DNA of 64,000 bases. Origin: Arthrobacter sp. ISL-85 (GTDB lineage: Bacteria > Actinomycetota > Actinomycetes > Actinomycetales > Micrococcaceae). The notes below the pieces were generated by a model that had not been told where the DNA came from, ran no database searches, and saw only the letters and a program-made list of their open reading frames with translations. Position numbers and translations under genes: made by a program. Where the stretch lies: contig NZ_JAGGPQ010000003.1 in assembly GCF_018613675.1 (NCBI RefSeq), positions 423-64,422 of the forward strand, written 5' to 3'. Below are positions 1 through 8,050 of this stretch, in pieces. Position 1 is the stretch's first letter. The number at the start of each line of letters is the position of its first letter.

Positions 1-554
1 GACTCATAGGTCAGCTGCCGCGCCGGGTTCTCGAAGTGCTGGCGGGCCAACCATAGTTCGTGGGTTCCAGTCCAGGCCTGCCCGCCCGAATACACGATGC
101 CCTGACGCAACAGGAGCTTGGAGATCCGGTGCCGGCAGCGCATGAGGTCCCCGCGGACATCCTCACGGGAACGGACCAGATCCCGGGCTGCTTCCTGTTC
201 CACCGAGGGAACCTGGACCGCTGTGATCTCGCCGAGTTTGAGCAACCGGGCCAGATGCAGAGCATCCTTGGCATCGGTCTTGACCCGGTCGCCGGACGGG
301 CGCTGAAGCTTCGATGGAGCCGCGACAACTGTATCGATCCCGGCGGAAAGCAGGAATCTGGCTAAACCGAAACCTGTCGGGCCGGCCTCGTAAACAACCT
401 TCGCCGGCGGAGGCAGCGAGATGATCCAAGCAAGAATCTCCTCTCGGTCAGGCGTCAGACGTTGCCGGAAAAGTTCGCCGGTCTGACCGTCCAAGGCGCA
501 GGCAACGACAGTTCGGGCATGGACATCCAGGCCAACGCTTGTACGCTCGAACAT
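1..554 (-). mobile_element. IS110-family transposase, N-terminal part (runs off the window)
   Basis: Reading the minus strand from the ATG at 554-552 gives 184 open codons to the window edge. The start has a GGAGG eight bases upstream. Visible hallmarks of IS110 DEDD recombinases are GLDVHARTVV near the N-terminus (first catalytic Asp), VYEAGPTGFGLAR around residue 55, VAAPSKLQRP, and KTDAKDALHLARLLKL around residue 93. These transposases act through a RuvC-like DEDD domain plus a C-terminal serine domain; only the DEDD half is in view, so I cannot tell whether the gene is intact. The element appears to end near 840, where a chromosomal gene relic resumes. Family assignment is strong from motifs; the subgroup is not determined. 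Confidence 0.9.
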
Positions 555-840
555 AGCTGGAACCTCCGAATTTCAAATGTGGCTCTACCTGTTCGCCAAG
601 TGTGGCAGGCAACCCACGTCTTGCTTTGAAAAGGAGGTTCCAGCCTTCTGGAACACAGTCCCCGAGGGGGCCCCTTCTGATAGAGGCCATCAGCGCCGGC
701 AAAGGAGCCGGAGCGCCGAACCCCTTAAGTCAGCCCTATCGAACAGGGCGCTCCCGGGTCCGGAGCGGCGAAAATGGCCTTCAGAAGGGCCCCCGACCAC
801 CGGCGCCCCTCCTTCACCCATATCGTCTAGTGGGGGCTAC
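555..840 (-). ncRNA. Structured 5' leader of the IS110 element, candidate bridge RNA region
   Basis: This stretch has no convincing gene. It contains a perfect 12-bp inverted repeat (GCTGGAACCTCC at 556-567 against GGAGGTTCCAGC at 633-644) and, nested at 638-653, a hairpin with stem TTCCAG/CTGGAA and a four-base loop. The transposase Shine-Dalgarno lies inside the first arm. IS110 elements of the IS621 type encode a bridge RNA in the noncoding end upstream of the transposase, so this is where one would be expected. The assignment is inference from position and structure; target- and donor-binding loops were not resolved. Confidence 0.4.
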
Positions 841-893
841 AGGTAACCCAGCTCGGCGTTGAGTGTGCGCAACCACGCATGGAGTTCGTTCAT
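837..893 (-). pseudogene. DUF6457-family gene, first 18 codons only
   Basis: ATG at 893 encodes MNELHAWLRTLNAELG, which resembles the start of the small DUF6457 proteins that follow mobA-like genes in actinobacteria; it stops after 18 codons at 837. The break coincides with the outer end of the IS110 leader, so insertion of that element is the simplest cause of the truncation. Assignment rests on a short match plus the adjoining mobA-like relic. Confidence 0.5.
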
Positions 894-894
894 G

Positions 895-1320
895 ATGGGT
901 CCTCTCTCGGGCCTCCGCGAGGTCGGCAGGAGTGCCGATGTCGTGGTTCAGGCCGCCAAGGTCGGGCAGTCTGATCAATAGTGATTCGGCGAACAACACG
1001 CGCCGGCGCGGTGTCCAGAGAGCCCCATCGCGCGCAGGCAAGTGGCTGCCACGCGGACGTGGTTCGCACGGAAGTCGCCGCGCAGCCACTGCGGGTGACC
1101 GGACGCGTCGGTCAGCACGACACCGTCGGAGTCATCGGCCGGATCGGATGCATTGAGAAGCAGCATCACGGCGTGCGGAGCGCGGGGTAGGTCGCAGGGG
1201 AGCACCAACATGCGCTCGGCGTCAGGTGCCTGGCGTCCGAGTTCGTCGTGTTCGGCGAGATGGTCATGGTCGGGGAATGCGCCATGGATCACAAACGCCA
1301 GGATCGAACAGATCAAAAGA
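895..1320 (-). pseudogene. mobA-like nucleotidyltransferase relic (molybdenum cofactor guanylyltransferase family)
   Basis: Two minus-strand frames together read like the second half of a MobA-type protein. One gives ERMLVLPCDLPRAPHAV followed by DGVVLTDASGHPQWLRG (about 1290-1080), typical of the NTP-transferase fold and its C-terminal strand. The next frame gives GGLNHDIGTPADLAEAR (about 960-910), the usual C-terminal D-TPxDL motif. At least one frameshift separates them and the N-terminal GGxSxRMG nucleotide-binding loop is absent, so it cannot be functional. Its 3' end abuts the DUF6457 start, as in the intact pair of other actinobacteria. Confidence 0.55.
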
Positions 1321-1394
1321 ACACGGCGACCCCGGCTGGGTGAGCGCACTGCGCGCCCCGGCGAGTCAAGGCCCTGGCCGCCGACGACGGAGCG

Positions 1395-2071
1395 CTGCAG
1401 ATGTCCCTGTTTCGATGAGACGGACCTAAAGGACATCTCCCAACCGACCATCCCGGCGAACGACTCATCGGCTGCCCCAACCCCGCCCTGCCGTACGAAC
1501 GGGCCCGCAAGTGTGGGGAACTGGTCACCGCCACCGACGTCGAACAGGCAAGAATCACCGCCGCCGCCGAAGTGGCCTGGACGGGATCTACATGATCCGG
1601 ACCACCGTCAACGCACCCCGGATGGACGCTGGCAAGGTCGTGGCGACCTGCAAGTCCCTCGCCAACGTCGAACGCGACTCCCGCTCGATCAAAGGGATCG
1701 ATCTGCAACTGCGCCCGGTCCACCACTACACCGAAACCCGGGTATGGGGCATGTTCATCCGCATGCTCGCCGTCTACCTGGCCTGGCAACTGCGCAAAGC
1801 TTGGGCACCGCTGACCTTCACCGAGGAACACCGGACCGAACCGGCGAACCCTGTCGCCTCCGCCACCCGCTCTACCGCCGCGCAGAGCAAGGCATCCCGG
1901 CGCACCATAGCAGGCGGACAATCTGCCAACAGCTTCCGTTCGCCGCTCCGTCACCTCGGGATCCTTGCCCGCAACCGGCTGCGCATCAACGGCACCGGGA
2001 AGTACTGCGGCTTTGAACTCCTCACCACGCCCACACCCACCCAGCGCCAGGCCTTCGAACTCATCGGGTAG
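1395..2071 (+). pseudogene. IS1634/IS4-type transposase relic (C-terminal half)
   Basis: The best piece is the frame from about 1580 to 2071: DGIYMIRTTVNAPRMDAGK, then SLANVERDSRSIKGIDLQL, then PVHHYTETRVWGMFIRMLAV and a C-terminus TPTQRQAFELIG. This is the catalytic-Glu half of IS1634-like DDE transposases. Upstream, two other frames hold GERLIGCPNPALPYERARK and TDLKDIS, so at least two frameshifts or small deletions are present and the N-terminal Asp residues are missing. A decayed insertion sequence. Confidence 0.75.
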
Positions 2072-2124
2072 CCCATCCCGACCATCATCGGAGGCAGGTA
2101 GCCAGACAGACAACCACCGGGACT

Positions 2125-2156
2125 CGTGAAATCCCGGCCCCAGCGGGGATTTCACG
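2125..2156 (+). terminator. Hairpin downstream of the IS1634 relic
   Basis: A perfect 11-bp stem, CGTGAAATCCC (2125-2135) and GGGATTTCACG (2146-2156), with a 10-base loop, begins 53 bases after the transposase stop. It could be an intrinsic terminator or part of the element end; no T-run follows. Confidence 0.45.
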
Positions 2157-2180
2157 CGTCACGAGAGACGTAACTTCGGG

Positions 2181-2560
2181 TTAGTTTACGGCCAGCACGC
2201 CCGGACCGCGGACGTCGGCCCGGTGCCGCCGTCGGACACAATCACGGCGGCACCGAGATTCTTTCCAGTAGCGCGCACGATGTCCCAGTACCACGTGGTG
2301 TTGCGCCGGAACGCGCGGGCCGATCCCGTATCGGCTACTGAGGTCTGCGAGGCGTAACTGGCGACCCATTCTTGGAACCGCCGCAGCTGCTAGCGGCGCA
2401 TGACGTTGGGACGTTTCCGGACCGCTGACGCGCCACAGTTCGGGCATCGCCCGCGTTTGGTACCGGCGGCCGTGCGCCCGTTCCTTACCCGAGCTTGTTC
2501 GATGCCCGACACGTAGCGGGCGTGCCAGTCGGCTTCGAGCATCCCCAGCGTTCATCACCG
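2181..2560 (-). pseudogene. IS1249-type (IS256-like) transposase relic
   Basis: On the minus strand one frame reads GRTAAGTKRGRCPNCGASAV, RKRPNVMRR, an in-frame TAG near 2391, QLRRFQEWVASYASQTSVAD, ARAFRRNTTWYW, and then VIVSDGGTGPTSAVRACWP. The zinc-ribbon CPxCG plus RRPxVxxR motif and the later SDGGTGxxSAVRAxWP block are both characteristic of IS1249 transposases. The middle section between FRR and SDGG is deleted and the C-terminal half is absent, so this is a remnant. It lies just downstream of the MHS transporter gene. Confidence 0.6.
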
Positions 2561-2642
2561 CCGTGGATACTCGCCACCGGAACCCGTTCGTCCGCGCGAT
2601 ATAAATCCTAGCCGCCTCGATCGGTTCGCCCCAAGGGGAGGA

Positions 2643-3989
2643 TCAGCTTTCAGTACCCGTCCGTGCAGGGGTGTGACTCTCGGTCAGACTCACGGCGGGA
2701 GCTACCGTCCTTCCCCCCCAGGCTGCAATCACGAAGAGGGCGCCCCCTATCGCGAAGAGGACCGATACACCTAGGGTGCTTGGCGCGGCTGCTGAGCCGA
2801 CGAGTGCGAGCGCGACCACCGGTCCGAGACCTCCCCCCACCGCTCCGCTGGTTTCCTTCCCGACGCCGATACCGGTGACGCGAATATTCGTAGAGAACTG
2901 GCGCGCCATGAACGGACTCGTCGCGACAGACAGCAGAGGGGCCAGGAAGCCCGTTCCCAGGATTAGCGCTACCCAGATCCAAATCGGTGACCTCGTGTCG
3001 AGCAGCCAGAAGAAGGGGACGGAGTAAGCAATCACCAACACGCCGCCGATGGCGAGAACCCATCGGATCGGAACCGCGTCGCACAGCCTTCCACACAGGG
3101 GCGTCCAAATAATGGCGAAGAGGCTAGCCAGCGTGACCCCAAAGGTACTGACCGATGGTCCGACATGTTGAAACTCTGTCAGGTAGGAGAGCGCAAAGGT
3201 CTTCCATAACGTAGCTACAAGGGCGTACCCGGTGTACACGATGAACACTATGACGACGCCCCTCCAGTCCGACCGGAAAAGATCAGCCAGCACACGGGGC
3301 CACGAACGCCGCGCCTGATCAGGACGCAAGTCCAAGAACTCCGGAGTCTCGGGAAGCTTGAGGCGAATGAGGTACCCCACGCCAGCCAATACGAAGCTCA
3401 AAACGAACGGGATGCGCCAGCCCCATGAGAAGAAGAAGTCATTCCCCAGCAATGCCAGTCCGGCGACAACCAACGAAGCGGCGAAGACCCCGAGATTGAC
3501 GCCGAGCGTCGGTAGGGATCCTAATCTGCCCCGTCTCTTGGGGGTCGCGAACTCATAAGCGGCAGCAATTGCAGAACTGAACTCCGCTCCAGCGCCGACT
3601 CCCTGGACGATCCGCAGAAGAACAAGCAAGATCGGAGCCGCTATGCCGATCGTTGCGTAAGAAGGAATCAAACCAATCAGTCCGCTTGAAACGCCCATCA
3701 GGACCAAGCTCCAGGTAAGTACGGTCCTTCGACCGAACTTGTCTCCGATGATCCCGAATATTAGCCCCGCAAAGGGTCGTGCGAGATATCCGACGCCGAA
3801 TGTTGCCAGCGACGCCATCGTGCTGGCAACGGAATTCGAGGACGGGAAGAATGTCGGACCAATAACAAGTGCAGCCATAGCGGAGTAGAGAAAGAAGTCG
3901 AAATACTCGAGAGCGGTGCCCGTGACGATGGCCGCGCTGACGCGCCTAGGTGAAGCCGGCCTCGAGGGTTGAGTAGCAGTAGCGTTCAT
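2643..3989 (-). CDS. MHS-type MFS transporter (metabolite:proton symporter)
   Basis: 448-residue membrane protein with about 12 hydrophobic segments. GTALEYFDFFLYSAMAALV at the first helix, RPFAGLIFGIIGDKFGRRTV (loop 2-3 signature) and GVGAGAEFSSAIAAAYEFA are typical of the metabolite:H+ symporter group (proline/betaine, shikimate, dicarboxylate and aromatic-acid carriers). It probably imports an organic acid used by the divergent catabolic genes from 4631 on. The ATG at 3989 is chosen because GGAAGG lies eight bases upstream and the family N-terminus starts here; an in-frame ATG at 4007 would place that Shine-Dalgarno inside the gene. A near-perfect palindrome lies 68-84 bases upstream. Substrate cannot be read from sequence. 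Confidence 0.88.
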   Translation of the reverse strand: MNATATQPSRPASPRRVSAAIVTGTALEYFDFFLYSAMAALVIGPTFFPSSNSVASTMASLATFGVGYLARPFAGLIFGIIGDKFGRRTVLTWSLVLMGVSSGLIGLIPSYATIGIAAPILLVLLRIVQGVGAGAEFSSAIAAAYEFATPKRRGRLGSLPTLGVNLGVFAASLVVAGLALLGNDFFFSWGWRIPFVLSFVLAGVGYLIRLKLPETPEFLDLRPDQARRSWPRVLADLFRSDWRGVVIVFIVYTGYALVATLWKTFALSYLTEFQHVGPSVSTFGVTLASLFAIIWTPLCGRLCDAVPIRWVLAIGGVLVIAYSVPFFWLLDTRSPIWIWVALILGTGFLAPLLSVATSPFMARQFSTNIRVTGIGVGKETSGAVGGGLGPVVALALVGSAAAPSTLGVSVLFAIGGALFVIAAWGGRTVAPAVSLTESHTPARTGTES

Positions 3990-4630
3990 ACGTTTGCCTT
4001 CCGTCATTGGTAAGGTCGGTGGCCCTTCCGGCATTGGTAGGGTCAGCACGTAACACGTTCCGCCTGGTGGAACGGCGGACCAACCTGAGTAGGCTCTATG
4101 ATGATCGTCACAATGAGCCAGTGTCAAGTGCTCGTAAAGAGCCTTGGGGACGGGCTTGGTTCAGCTGTGCTGCCAATCCCGAGTCGATTCCGAGGAGGGG
4201 TGCGGCCAGGGATATTCCGCGCGGGCGTCCTGGAGGGTCCTTGTCCCTTTGCATTGGGGTGCCGCGGCACATGACGGTGCCCGTTGACGTTTCCGCTGGT
4301 GATTACCGTGCACGTCGCCCCCGCCTGGAAGGCTCTTGCGCTTCTGTTGACAAGTCCACAAGCTCCCGTCCATGATGGATGTACCGGTAAGCGGCATTCC
4401 GTTCCGCTGAATGGCACAGCCCTGTGACTCGGCAACCGGCGTAGCAAGAAACTTCGAGCGCATTTGGGCGAGGGTGCCCCATAGCACGACATGCACTCGC
4501 GCCTACGGGATGGGTTGCAGCGTCAATGCGTCAGGGGGGCGAGCCGGGGCTGAAGGCACAGGTCAGTCGACACAGAGGTCGGGCTGGATACACAGGGCGA
4601 CACAGCAAACGTTTTGGAACGAGGCGCAGG
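3990..4630. other. Divergent promoter region between the MFS gene and the DUF35 gene
   Basis: No credible gene here. It holds a 12-of-13 direct repeat, CATTGGTAAGGTC at 4005-4017 and CATTGGTAGGGTC at 4032-4044, and the palindrome described separately at 4057-4073. The rest up to 4630 shows nothing I can interpret. Confidence 0.6.
4057..4073. promoter_or_regulatory. 17-bp palindrome, operator candidate upstream of the MFS gene
   Basis: GTTCCGCCTGGTGGAAC is an inverted repeat around a central T, with seven of eight arm positions matching. It sits 68-84 bases before the transporter start codon in the divergent intergenic region. IclR-family regulators often bind GTTC/GAAC-type arms, and an IclR gene lies at 12679-13437, but the link is inference. 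Confidence 0.4.
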
Positions 4631-5023
4631 ATGGTTTTGAAGGATAACCCGAGCGAGGAGGCAGGGCCTCAGTGGCTGGACTCTGAGCGAGGGACCCAGC
4701 TGATTGGGTGGATTTGCCTCAGGTGCGGCCAAAGGGGCGTCCCGCGTCAGCGCTTCGGGTGCGAGCGGTGCGGAGCGCCTGGCAATGAGATCGGTGAGAC
4801 AAGGTTCGAGGCCCGCGGAGTGTTGCGCAGCTTTGCCGAGGTCCATCGGCACGCCAAGTGGCCGGTTCCATTCGTCATGGGGGAGATCACCTTAGACGAC
4901 GGTCCGACGATCCATGCGTTCCTGGATGACGAGGTTGCATGGCACCCTGGCGCGACGGTCGTCGGCCAGGCCGGCGAGCGGCTGCTCCATTCCTATGTCG
5001 TCTTCACGTCAGGAGAACACTGA
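4631..5023 (+). CDS. DUF35 / zinc-ribbon OB-fold protein, partner of the thiolase-like gene
   Basis: 130 residues. A rubredoxin-like zinc ribbon (CLRCGQRG and CERCGAPG, residues about 33-54) precedes an OB fold with FAEVHRHAKWPVPFVMGEI. DUF35 proteins pair with thiolase-like lipid-transfer proteins as non-catalytic or acyl-CoA-binding subunits, for example ChsH2 with the aldolase Ltp2 in steroid side-chain degradation. Start ATG 4631 is chosen because the preceding codons are basic and low in complexity and the family begins here. The stop (5021-5023) shares one base with the next start, so the two are translationally coupled. The function of the pair is inferred from context. Confidence 0.85.
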   Translation: MVLKDNPSEEAGPQWLDSERGTQLIGWICLRCGQRGVPRQRFGCERCGAPGNEIGETRFEARGVLRSFAEVHRHAKWPVPFVMGEITLDDGPTIHAFLDDEVAWHPGATVVGQAGERLLHSYVVFTSGEH

Positions 5024-6159
5024 TGGTTCTGATTACTGATCTACGTCCCGTGCATGTGGTCGGCATCGGTCTGCACCCCTACCAGTACCCGACCGAAACG
5101 TCGTACATCGAATTGGGCCTGCAGGCCGTTAGAGAAGCCATCGTCGACGCGGGGATTACCTGGCCGACCGTCGAAGCCGCGTTCGTCGGCACAGCTAGAC
5201 TCGGCATGGCGGCGGGGGTCCCCATGCTCCGGTACCTCGGAATGACGGGACTTCGAGTTTCCCAGGTCGAGAACGCCTCGGCTACAGGCTCCACGGCATT
5301 CCGGCAGGCCGTCGCAGAAGTGGCGAGCGGTTTGGCCGACGTGGCTATCGCCATCGGAGTCGACAAGCCGATCGGAAGGATCGCTGCTCCGGACACGGGG
5401 ATAACACCGATCTCCCCGGTCCAGGATGTCCCGTTTGCACGCTATGCGCTGCTGACCGAGCGTTATCTGGCAGAGGCGGGATACACCAAAGAACAGATCG
5501 GTCTCGTCGCCGTCAAGAACCACAACAATGGCGCTCTCAATCCATACGCACAGCGCAGAAAGAAGCGGACGCTCGAGGAAGTGGTCCGCCCTCCCTACGT
5601 TGCAGGATCGCTCAACAGTTTGCAGATCACCCCCATCGGTGAGGGTGCCGCGGCAGTCATCGTCATGTCCGAGGAAGCGATGGAGCGCTACAAAGTCGAT
5701 CAGAGCCGTTCGGTCCGCGTTGCCGCATCTTCGACAGTGAGCGATCAGGCATTCGACGGCGCAAACGCCGACGTCGCGTTGACCCAAGCCGCGACCCAGG
5801 CGGCGTACGAGGAATGGGGCGGGGATCCGTCGGATCTCGATGTCGTCGAGGTGCACGATGCGTTCGCGATCGAAGAGTTGTTGTTCGTGGAGGCAATGGG
5901 ACTGTGCCCACCAGGGCAGGGCGCTGCCGAACTCGCGAAAGGGTCGTTCGACATAGGTGGCCGCCACGCCGTCAGCCCCTCTGGGGGACTGCTCTCGATG
6001 GGACATCCCCTCGGCCCGACTGGCCTGGGGCAGATAGCCGAAATCACGAGGCAACTGCGAGGAGAGGCAGGAGTCAGGCAACAGCCGGACGCCAAGGTCG
6101 GTCTGGCGCACATGGTCGGGATCGGCCCAGTTTGCGTCGTGCACATCCTGCAGCGATGA
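5023..6159 (+). CDS. Thiolase-like protein / Ltp2-type putative retro-aldolase
   Basis: 378 residues, thiolase fold. The nucleophile region reads VENASATGSTAFRQA where thiolases and most lipid-transfer paralogues have ENACASGS: the catalytic Cys is Ser86 (codon 5278-5280). The His motif VEVHDAFAIEELL and the C-terminal GGLLSMGHPLGPTGLGQI are kept. A DUF35 partner immediately upstream plus loss of the Cys fit the Ltp2-like group, which cleaves beta-hydroxyacyl-CoA by a retro-aldol reaction instead of thiolysis. AGGAG at 5011 precedes the ATG at 5023. Next genes are an enoyl-CoA hydratase and paired acyl-CoA dehydrogenases, which would make the beta-hydroxy substrate. Exact substrate unknown. 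Confidence 0.85.
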   Translation: MVLITDLRPVHVVGIGLHPYQYPTETSYIELGLQAVREAIVDAGITWPTVEAAFVGTARLGMAAGVPMLRYLGMTGLRVSQVENASATGSTAFRQAVAEVASGLADVAIAIGVDKPIGRIAAPDTGITPISPVQDVPFARYALLTERYLAEAGYTKEQIGLVAVKNHNNGALNPYAQRRKKRTLEEVVRPPYVAGSLNSLQITPIGEGAAAVIVMSEEAMERYKVDQSRSVRVAASSTVSDQAFDGANADVALTQAATQAAYEEWGGDPSDLDVVEVHDAFAIEELLFVEAMGLCPPGQGAAELAKGSFDIGGRHAVSPSGGLLSMGHPLGPTGLGQIAEITRQLRGEAGVRQQPDAKVGLAHMVGIGPVCVVHILQR

Positions 6160-6167
6160 GGATCGCA

Positions 6168-6181
6168 AACAAGCACTTGTA
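6168..6181. promoter_or_regulatory. 14-bp palindrome resembling a KstR2-type box
   Basis: AACAAGCACTTGTA contains a perfect ACAAG-CA-CTTGT inverted repeat and matches nine of the ten fixed positions of the KstR2 box as I recall it (AnCAAGnnCTTGnT). It lies nine bases after the thiolase stop and about 70 bases before the hydratase start. KstR2 is a TetR regulator of late steroid-ring catabolism in actinobacteria; no such regulator is in the window. Confidence 0.4.
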
Positions 6182-6212
6182 AGAAAAGCGGCTGCTTTTG
6201 ACCATAATCATC

Positions 6213-6230
6213 GAACAAGTACTCGTTCGG
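6213..6230. promoter_or_regulatory. 18-bp palindrome, operator candidate upstream of the enoyl-CoA hydratase
   Basis: CGAACAAGTACTCGTTCG pairs at eight of nine positions. It ends 20 bases before the hydratase ATG. A TTGACC at 6199-6204 could be a -35 element, which would put the palindrome over the -10 region, a common TetR repressor position. No -10 match is strong. Confidence 0.45.
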
Positions 6231-6250
6231 TGACCGAGGAAGGATTGTCA

Positions 6251-7048
6251 ATGACGACGGAAACGAATGACACAACGGATGAGCTCCTGACAGAGCGACG
6301 AGGATCGGTGTTGTGGCTGACCCTCAACCGGCCGAAGGCGCTAAATGCCATAACTGCAACCATGCTGGATGCTCTCGTCGCTGCTGTTGAAGCGGGCGAT
6401 CGCGATCCGGAGGTGCGCGCGATGGTGCTCACTGGCAGCGGACGTGGGTTTTGCGCTGGCGCGGACCTGAAGGACAGCGCCAAACGGACTCCTGAAGAGG
6501 GCGCGAAGTTCGTCAAAAAGATCGGCGAGCTCACCAGCTTCATCGAGGCGAGCGGCACCCCGGTGATCGCCGCAATCAACGGCATCGCCGTTGCCGGCGG
6601 TCTGGAACTCGTTCTCTCCTGCGACATCGTGGTGGCAGCGGAGTCCGCAGTTATTGGTGATTCCCACTCGAACTTCGCGATGTTCCCCGGCGCCGGAGTC
6701 ACCGTTCGGCTTCCCCGGAAAATCGGACTTAACAATGCCAAGTACTTGATGTTCACCGGGCAGACGCAGACGGCGCGTGAGTGGATGGCGCACGGTCTGG
6801 TGAACGAAGTCGTCGCAGATGCAGAACTCATGGGTTCGGTTGAGCGCCTAGCCGAGACGATTTCTTCGAAGAGTCCGCTGGTGCTCGCGCGCATGAAGCA
6901 GGCGCTGAACGACTCCCTCGACCACCCTGTCTCGACTGGTCTGCGCTACGAGCGTGCTCTATCTGCTGCGCACAGCTATTCCTTCGACCGCGTCGAGGGA
7001 CTGTCCGCCTTCCGCGAGAAGCGAGTTCCCCAGTTCGAGGGCAGGTAG
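6251..7048 (+). CDS. Enoyl-CoA hydratase/isomerase (crotonase family)
   Basis: 265 residues. Crotonase oxyanion-hole motifs are clear: GRGFCAGADLKD (about residues 66-77) and GTPVIAAINGIAVAGGLELV with SCDIVVAAESAVIGDSHSNF. The usual catalytic Glu pair is not fully conserved: the second site reads FPGAGVTVRLPRKIG, with Gly-Ala-Gly-Val where hydratases often have a Glu, so isomerase or another crotonase chemistry is possible. GAGGAAGG ends about eight bases before the ATG at 6251; a GTG at 6230 would start inside the palindrome. In context it would hydrate the enoyl-CoA made by the two dehydrogenases and feed the DUF35/thiolase pair. Confidence 0.88.
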   Translation: MTTETNDTTDELLTERRGSVLWLTLNRPKALNAITATMLDALVAAVEAGDRDPEVRAMVLTGSGRGFCAGADLKDSAKRTPEEGAKFVKKIGELTSFIEASGTPVIAAINGIAVAGGLELVLSCDIVVAAESAVIGDSHSNFAMFPGAGVTVRLPRKIGLNNAKYLMFTGQTQTAREWMAHGLVNEVVADAELMGSVERLAETISSKSPLVLARMKQALNDSLDHPVSTGLRYERALSAAHSYSFDRVEGLSAFREKRVPQFEGR

Positions 7049-7153
7049 GGTCGAGTGCCAAAGCCGCAGAATTCTCTCGTTGGACACCGACTTACCGCCC
7101 CACCGGACGAGACCCAAACGCCACATCAGCCGGTTCAATCCGAGGAGCAGCCG

Positions 7154-7930
7154 TTGTCCGCATCCAGAGTTGCAGCGCAGATTAACGACCCCGACAGTGT
7201 CTTGGCTGCTATCGAGACGCGATTCGCGTGTCGGGCGTTCGACCGCAACCGTCCGATCGATCGCGAGGTCGTCAAGGAAATTCTGCGCGTCGCCAGTAGG
7301 GCTGCATCCGGGACGAACACGCAGCCGTGGAAGGTTTACGTATTGGAGGGGCAGCCGCGCGACGACCTGGTGGCCGAGGTGTTGGCAGCGGATGATGCTG
7401 TCAGCGACGATCCGAATCTCGTGCCTGCCTACCGCGATGACCCCGATTTCTACCCCAGCGAGTGGGTGTCGCCGTATATCGACCGAAAGCGGCAGAACGG
7501 GTGGAGCTTGTACGGCCTGCTTGGGATTGCGCGGGGGGAAAAGGACAAAATGCGCGCGCAGCGACAGCGCAACTATCACTTCTTCGACGCGCCAGTGGGA
7601 CTGATCTTCACTATGGATCGAGTTATGGGGCGCGGCTCATTCCTTGACTACGGAATGTTCATGCAGAACATCATGCTTCTGGCGAGAGCACACGGATTGC
7701 ACACATGCCCGCAAGCGGCATGGAACTATTACGGCAAGGTCATCCTTCCCTTCTTGGACGCCGGACCTCACGAAACCGTGGTCTGCGGCATGGCACTTGG
7801 TTACGCGGACCAGCAAAAAATTGTCAACACTCTCCAGACTCCGAGAGAGCCCTTGGAAGTCTTCACTCGGTGGGTTGAGTCGTCAGGGGAGCGGATCGTC
7901 ACGGGTCATCAGCTCGGCGAGCGACCGTGA
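7154..7930 (+). CDS. Nitroreductase-family flavoprotein
   Basis: About 258 residues, FMN-dependent nitroreductase fold: CRAFDRNRPIDREVVKEIL, then ASRAASGTNTQPWKVYVLEG (FMN and phosphate contacts), and near the C-terminus HETVVCGMALGYAD. A distinctive middle segment SPYIDRKRQNGWSLYGLLGI with QRNYHFFDAPVGLIFTMDR is shared with the second copy at 58076. I prefer the TTG at 7154 (GAGGAG seven bases upstream) because the paralogue also starts with TTG at the matching residue; a GTG at 7055 would add 33 residues not found in the copy. It follows the hydratase in the same operon. Role unknown: reduction of an enoyl, quinone or nitro intermediate is possible. Confidence 0.85.
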   Translation: MSASRVAAQINDPDSVLAAIETRFACRAFDRNRPIDREVVKEILRVASRAASGTNTQPWKVYVLEGQPRDDLVAEVLAADDAVSDDPNLVPAYRDDPDFYPSEWVSPYIDRKRQNGWSLYGLLGIARGEKDKMRAQRQRNYHFFDAPVGLIFTMDRVMGRGSFLDYGMFMQNIMLLARAHGLHTCPQAAWNYYGKVILPFLDAGPHETVVCGMALGYADQQKIVNTLQTPREPLEVFTRWVESSGERIVTGHQLGERP

Positions 7931-8050
7931 CCCACCCTCGGGCGCGAAGCATACGTCGGCAACCACGTGACCTCATACCAGGGGCCGGTAGTGCAACGAG
8001 TGGGATGCATGTGCCCGGCACTTACGGCAGCGATCAGAAAGAAGGAATGA

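Noticed and set aside
1153..2016. Long plus-strand open frame rich in Pro and Arg
   Set aside because: It crosses the mobA-like relic antisense and only part of the IS1634 relic; composition and lack of motifs mark it as a shadow frame.
5041..6168. 375-codon minus-strand frame opposite the thiolase-like gene
   Set aside because: The plus strand encodes a clear thiolase fold with ribosome-binding site and coupling; the reverse frame has no family motif.
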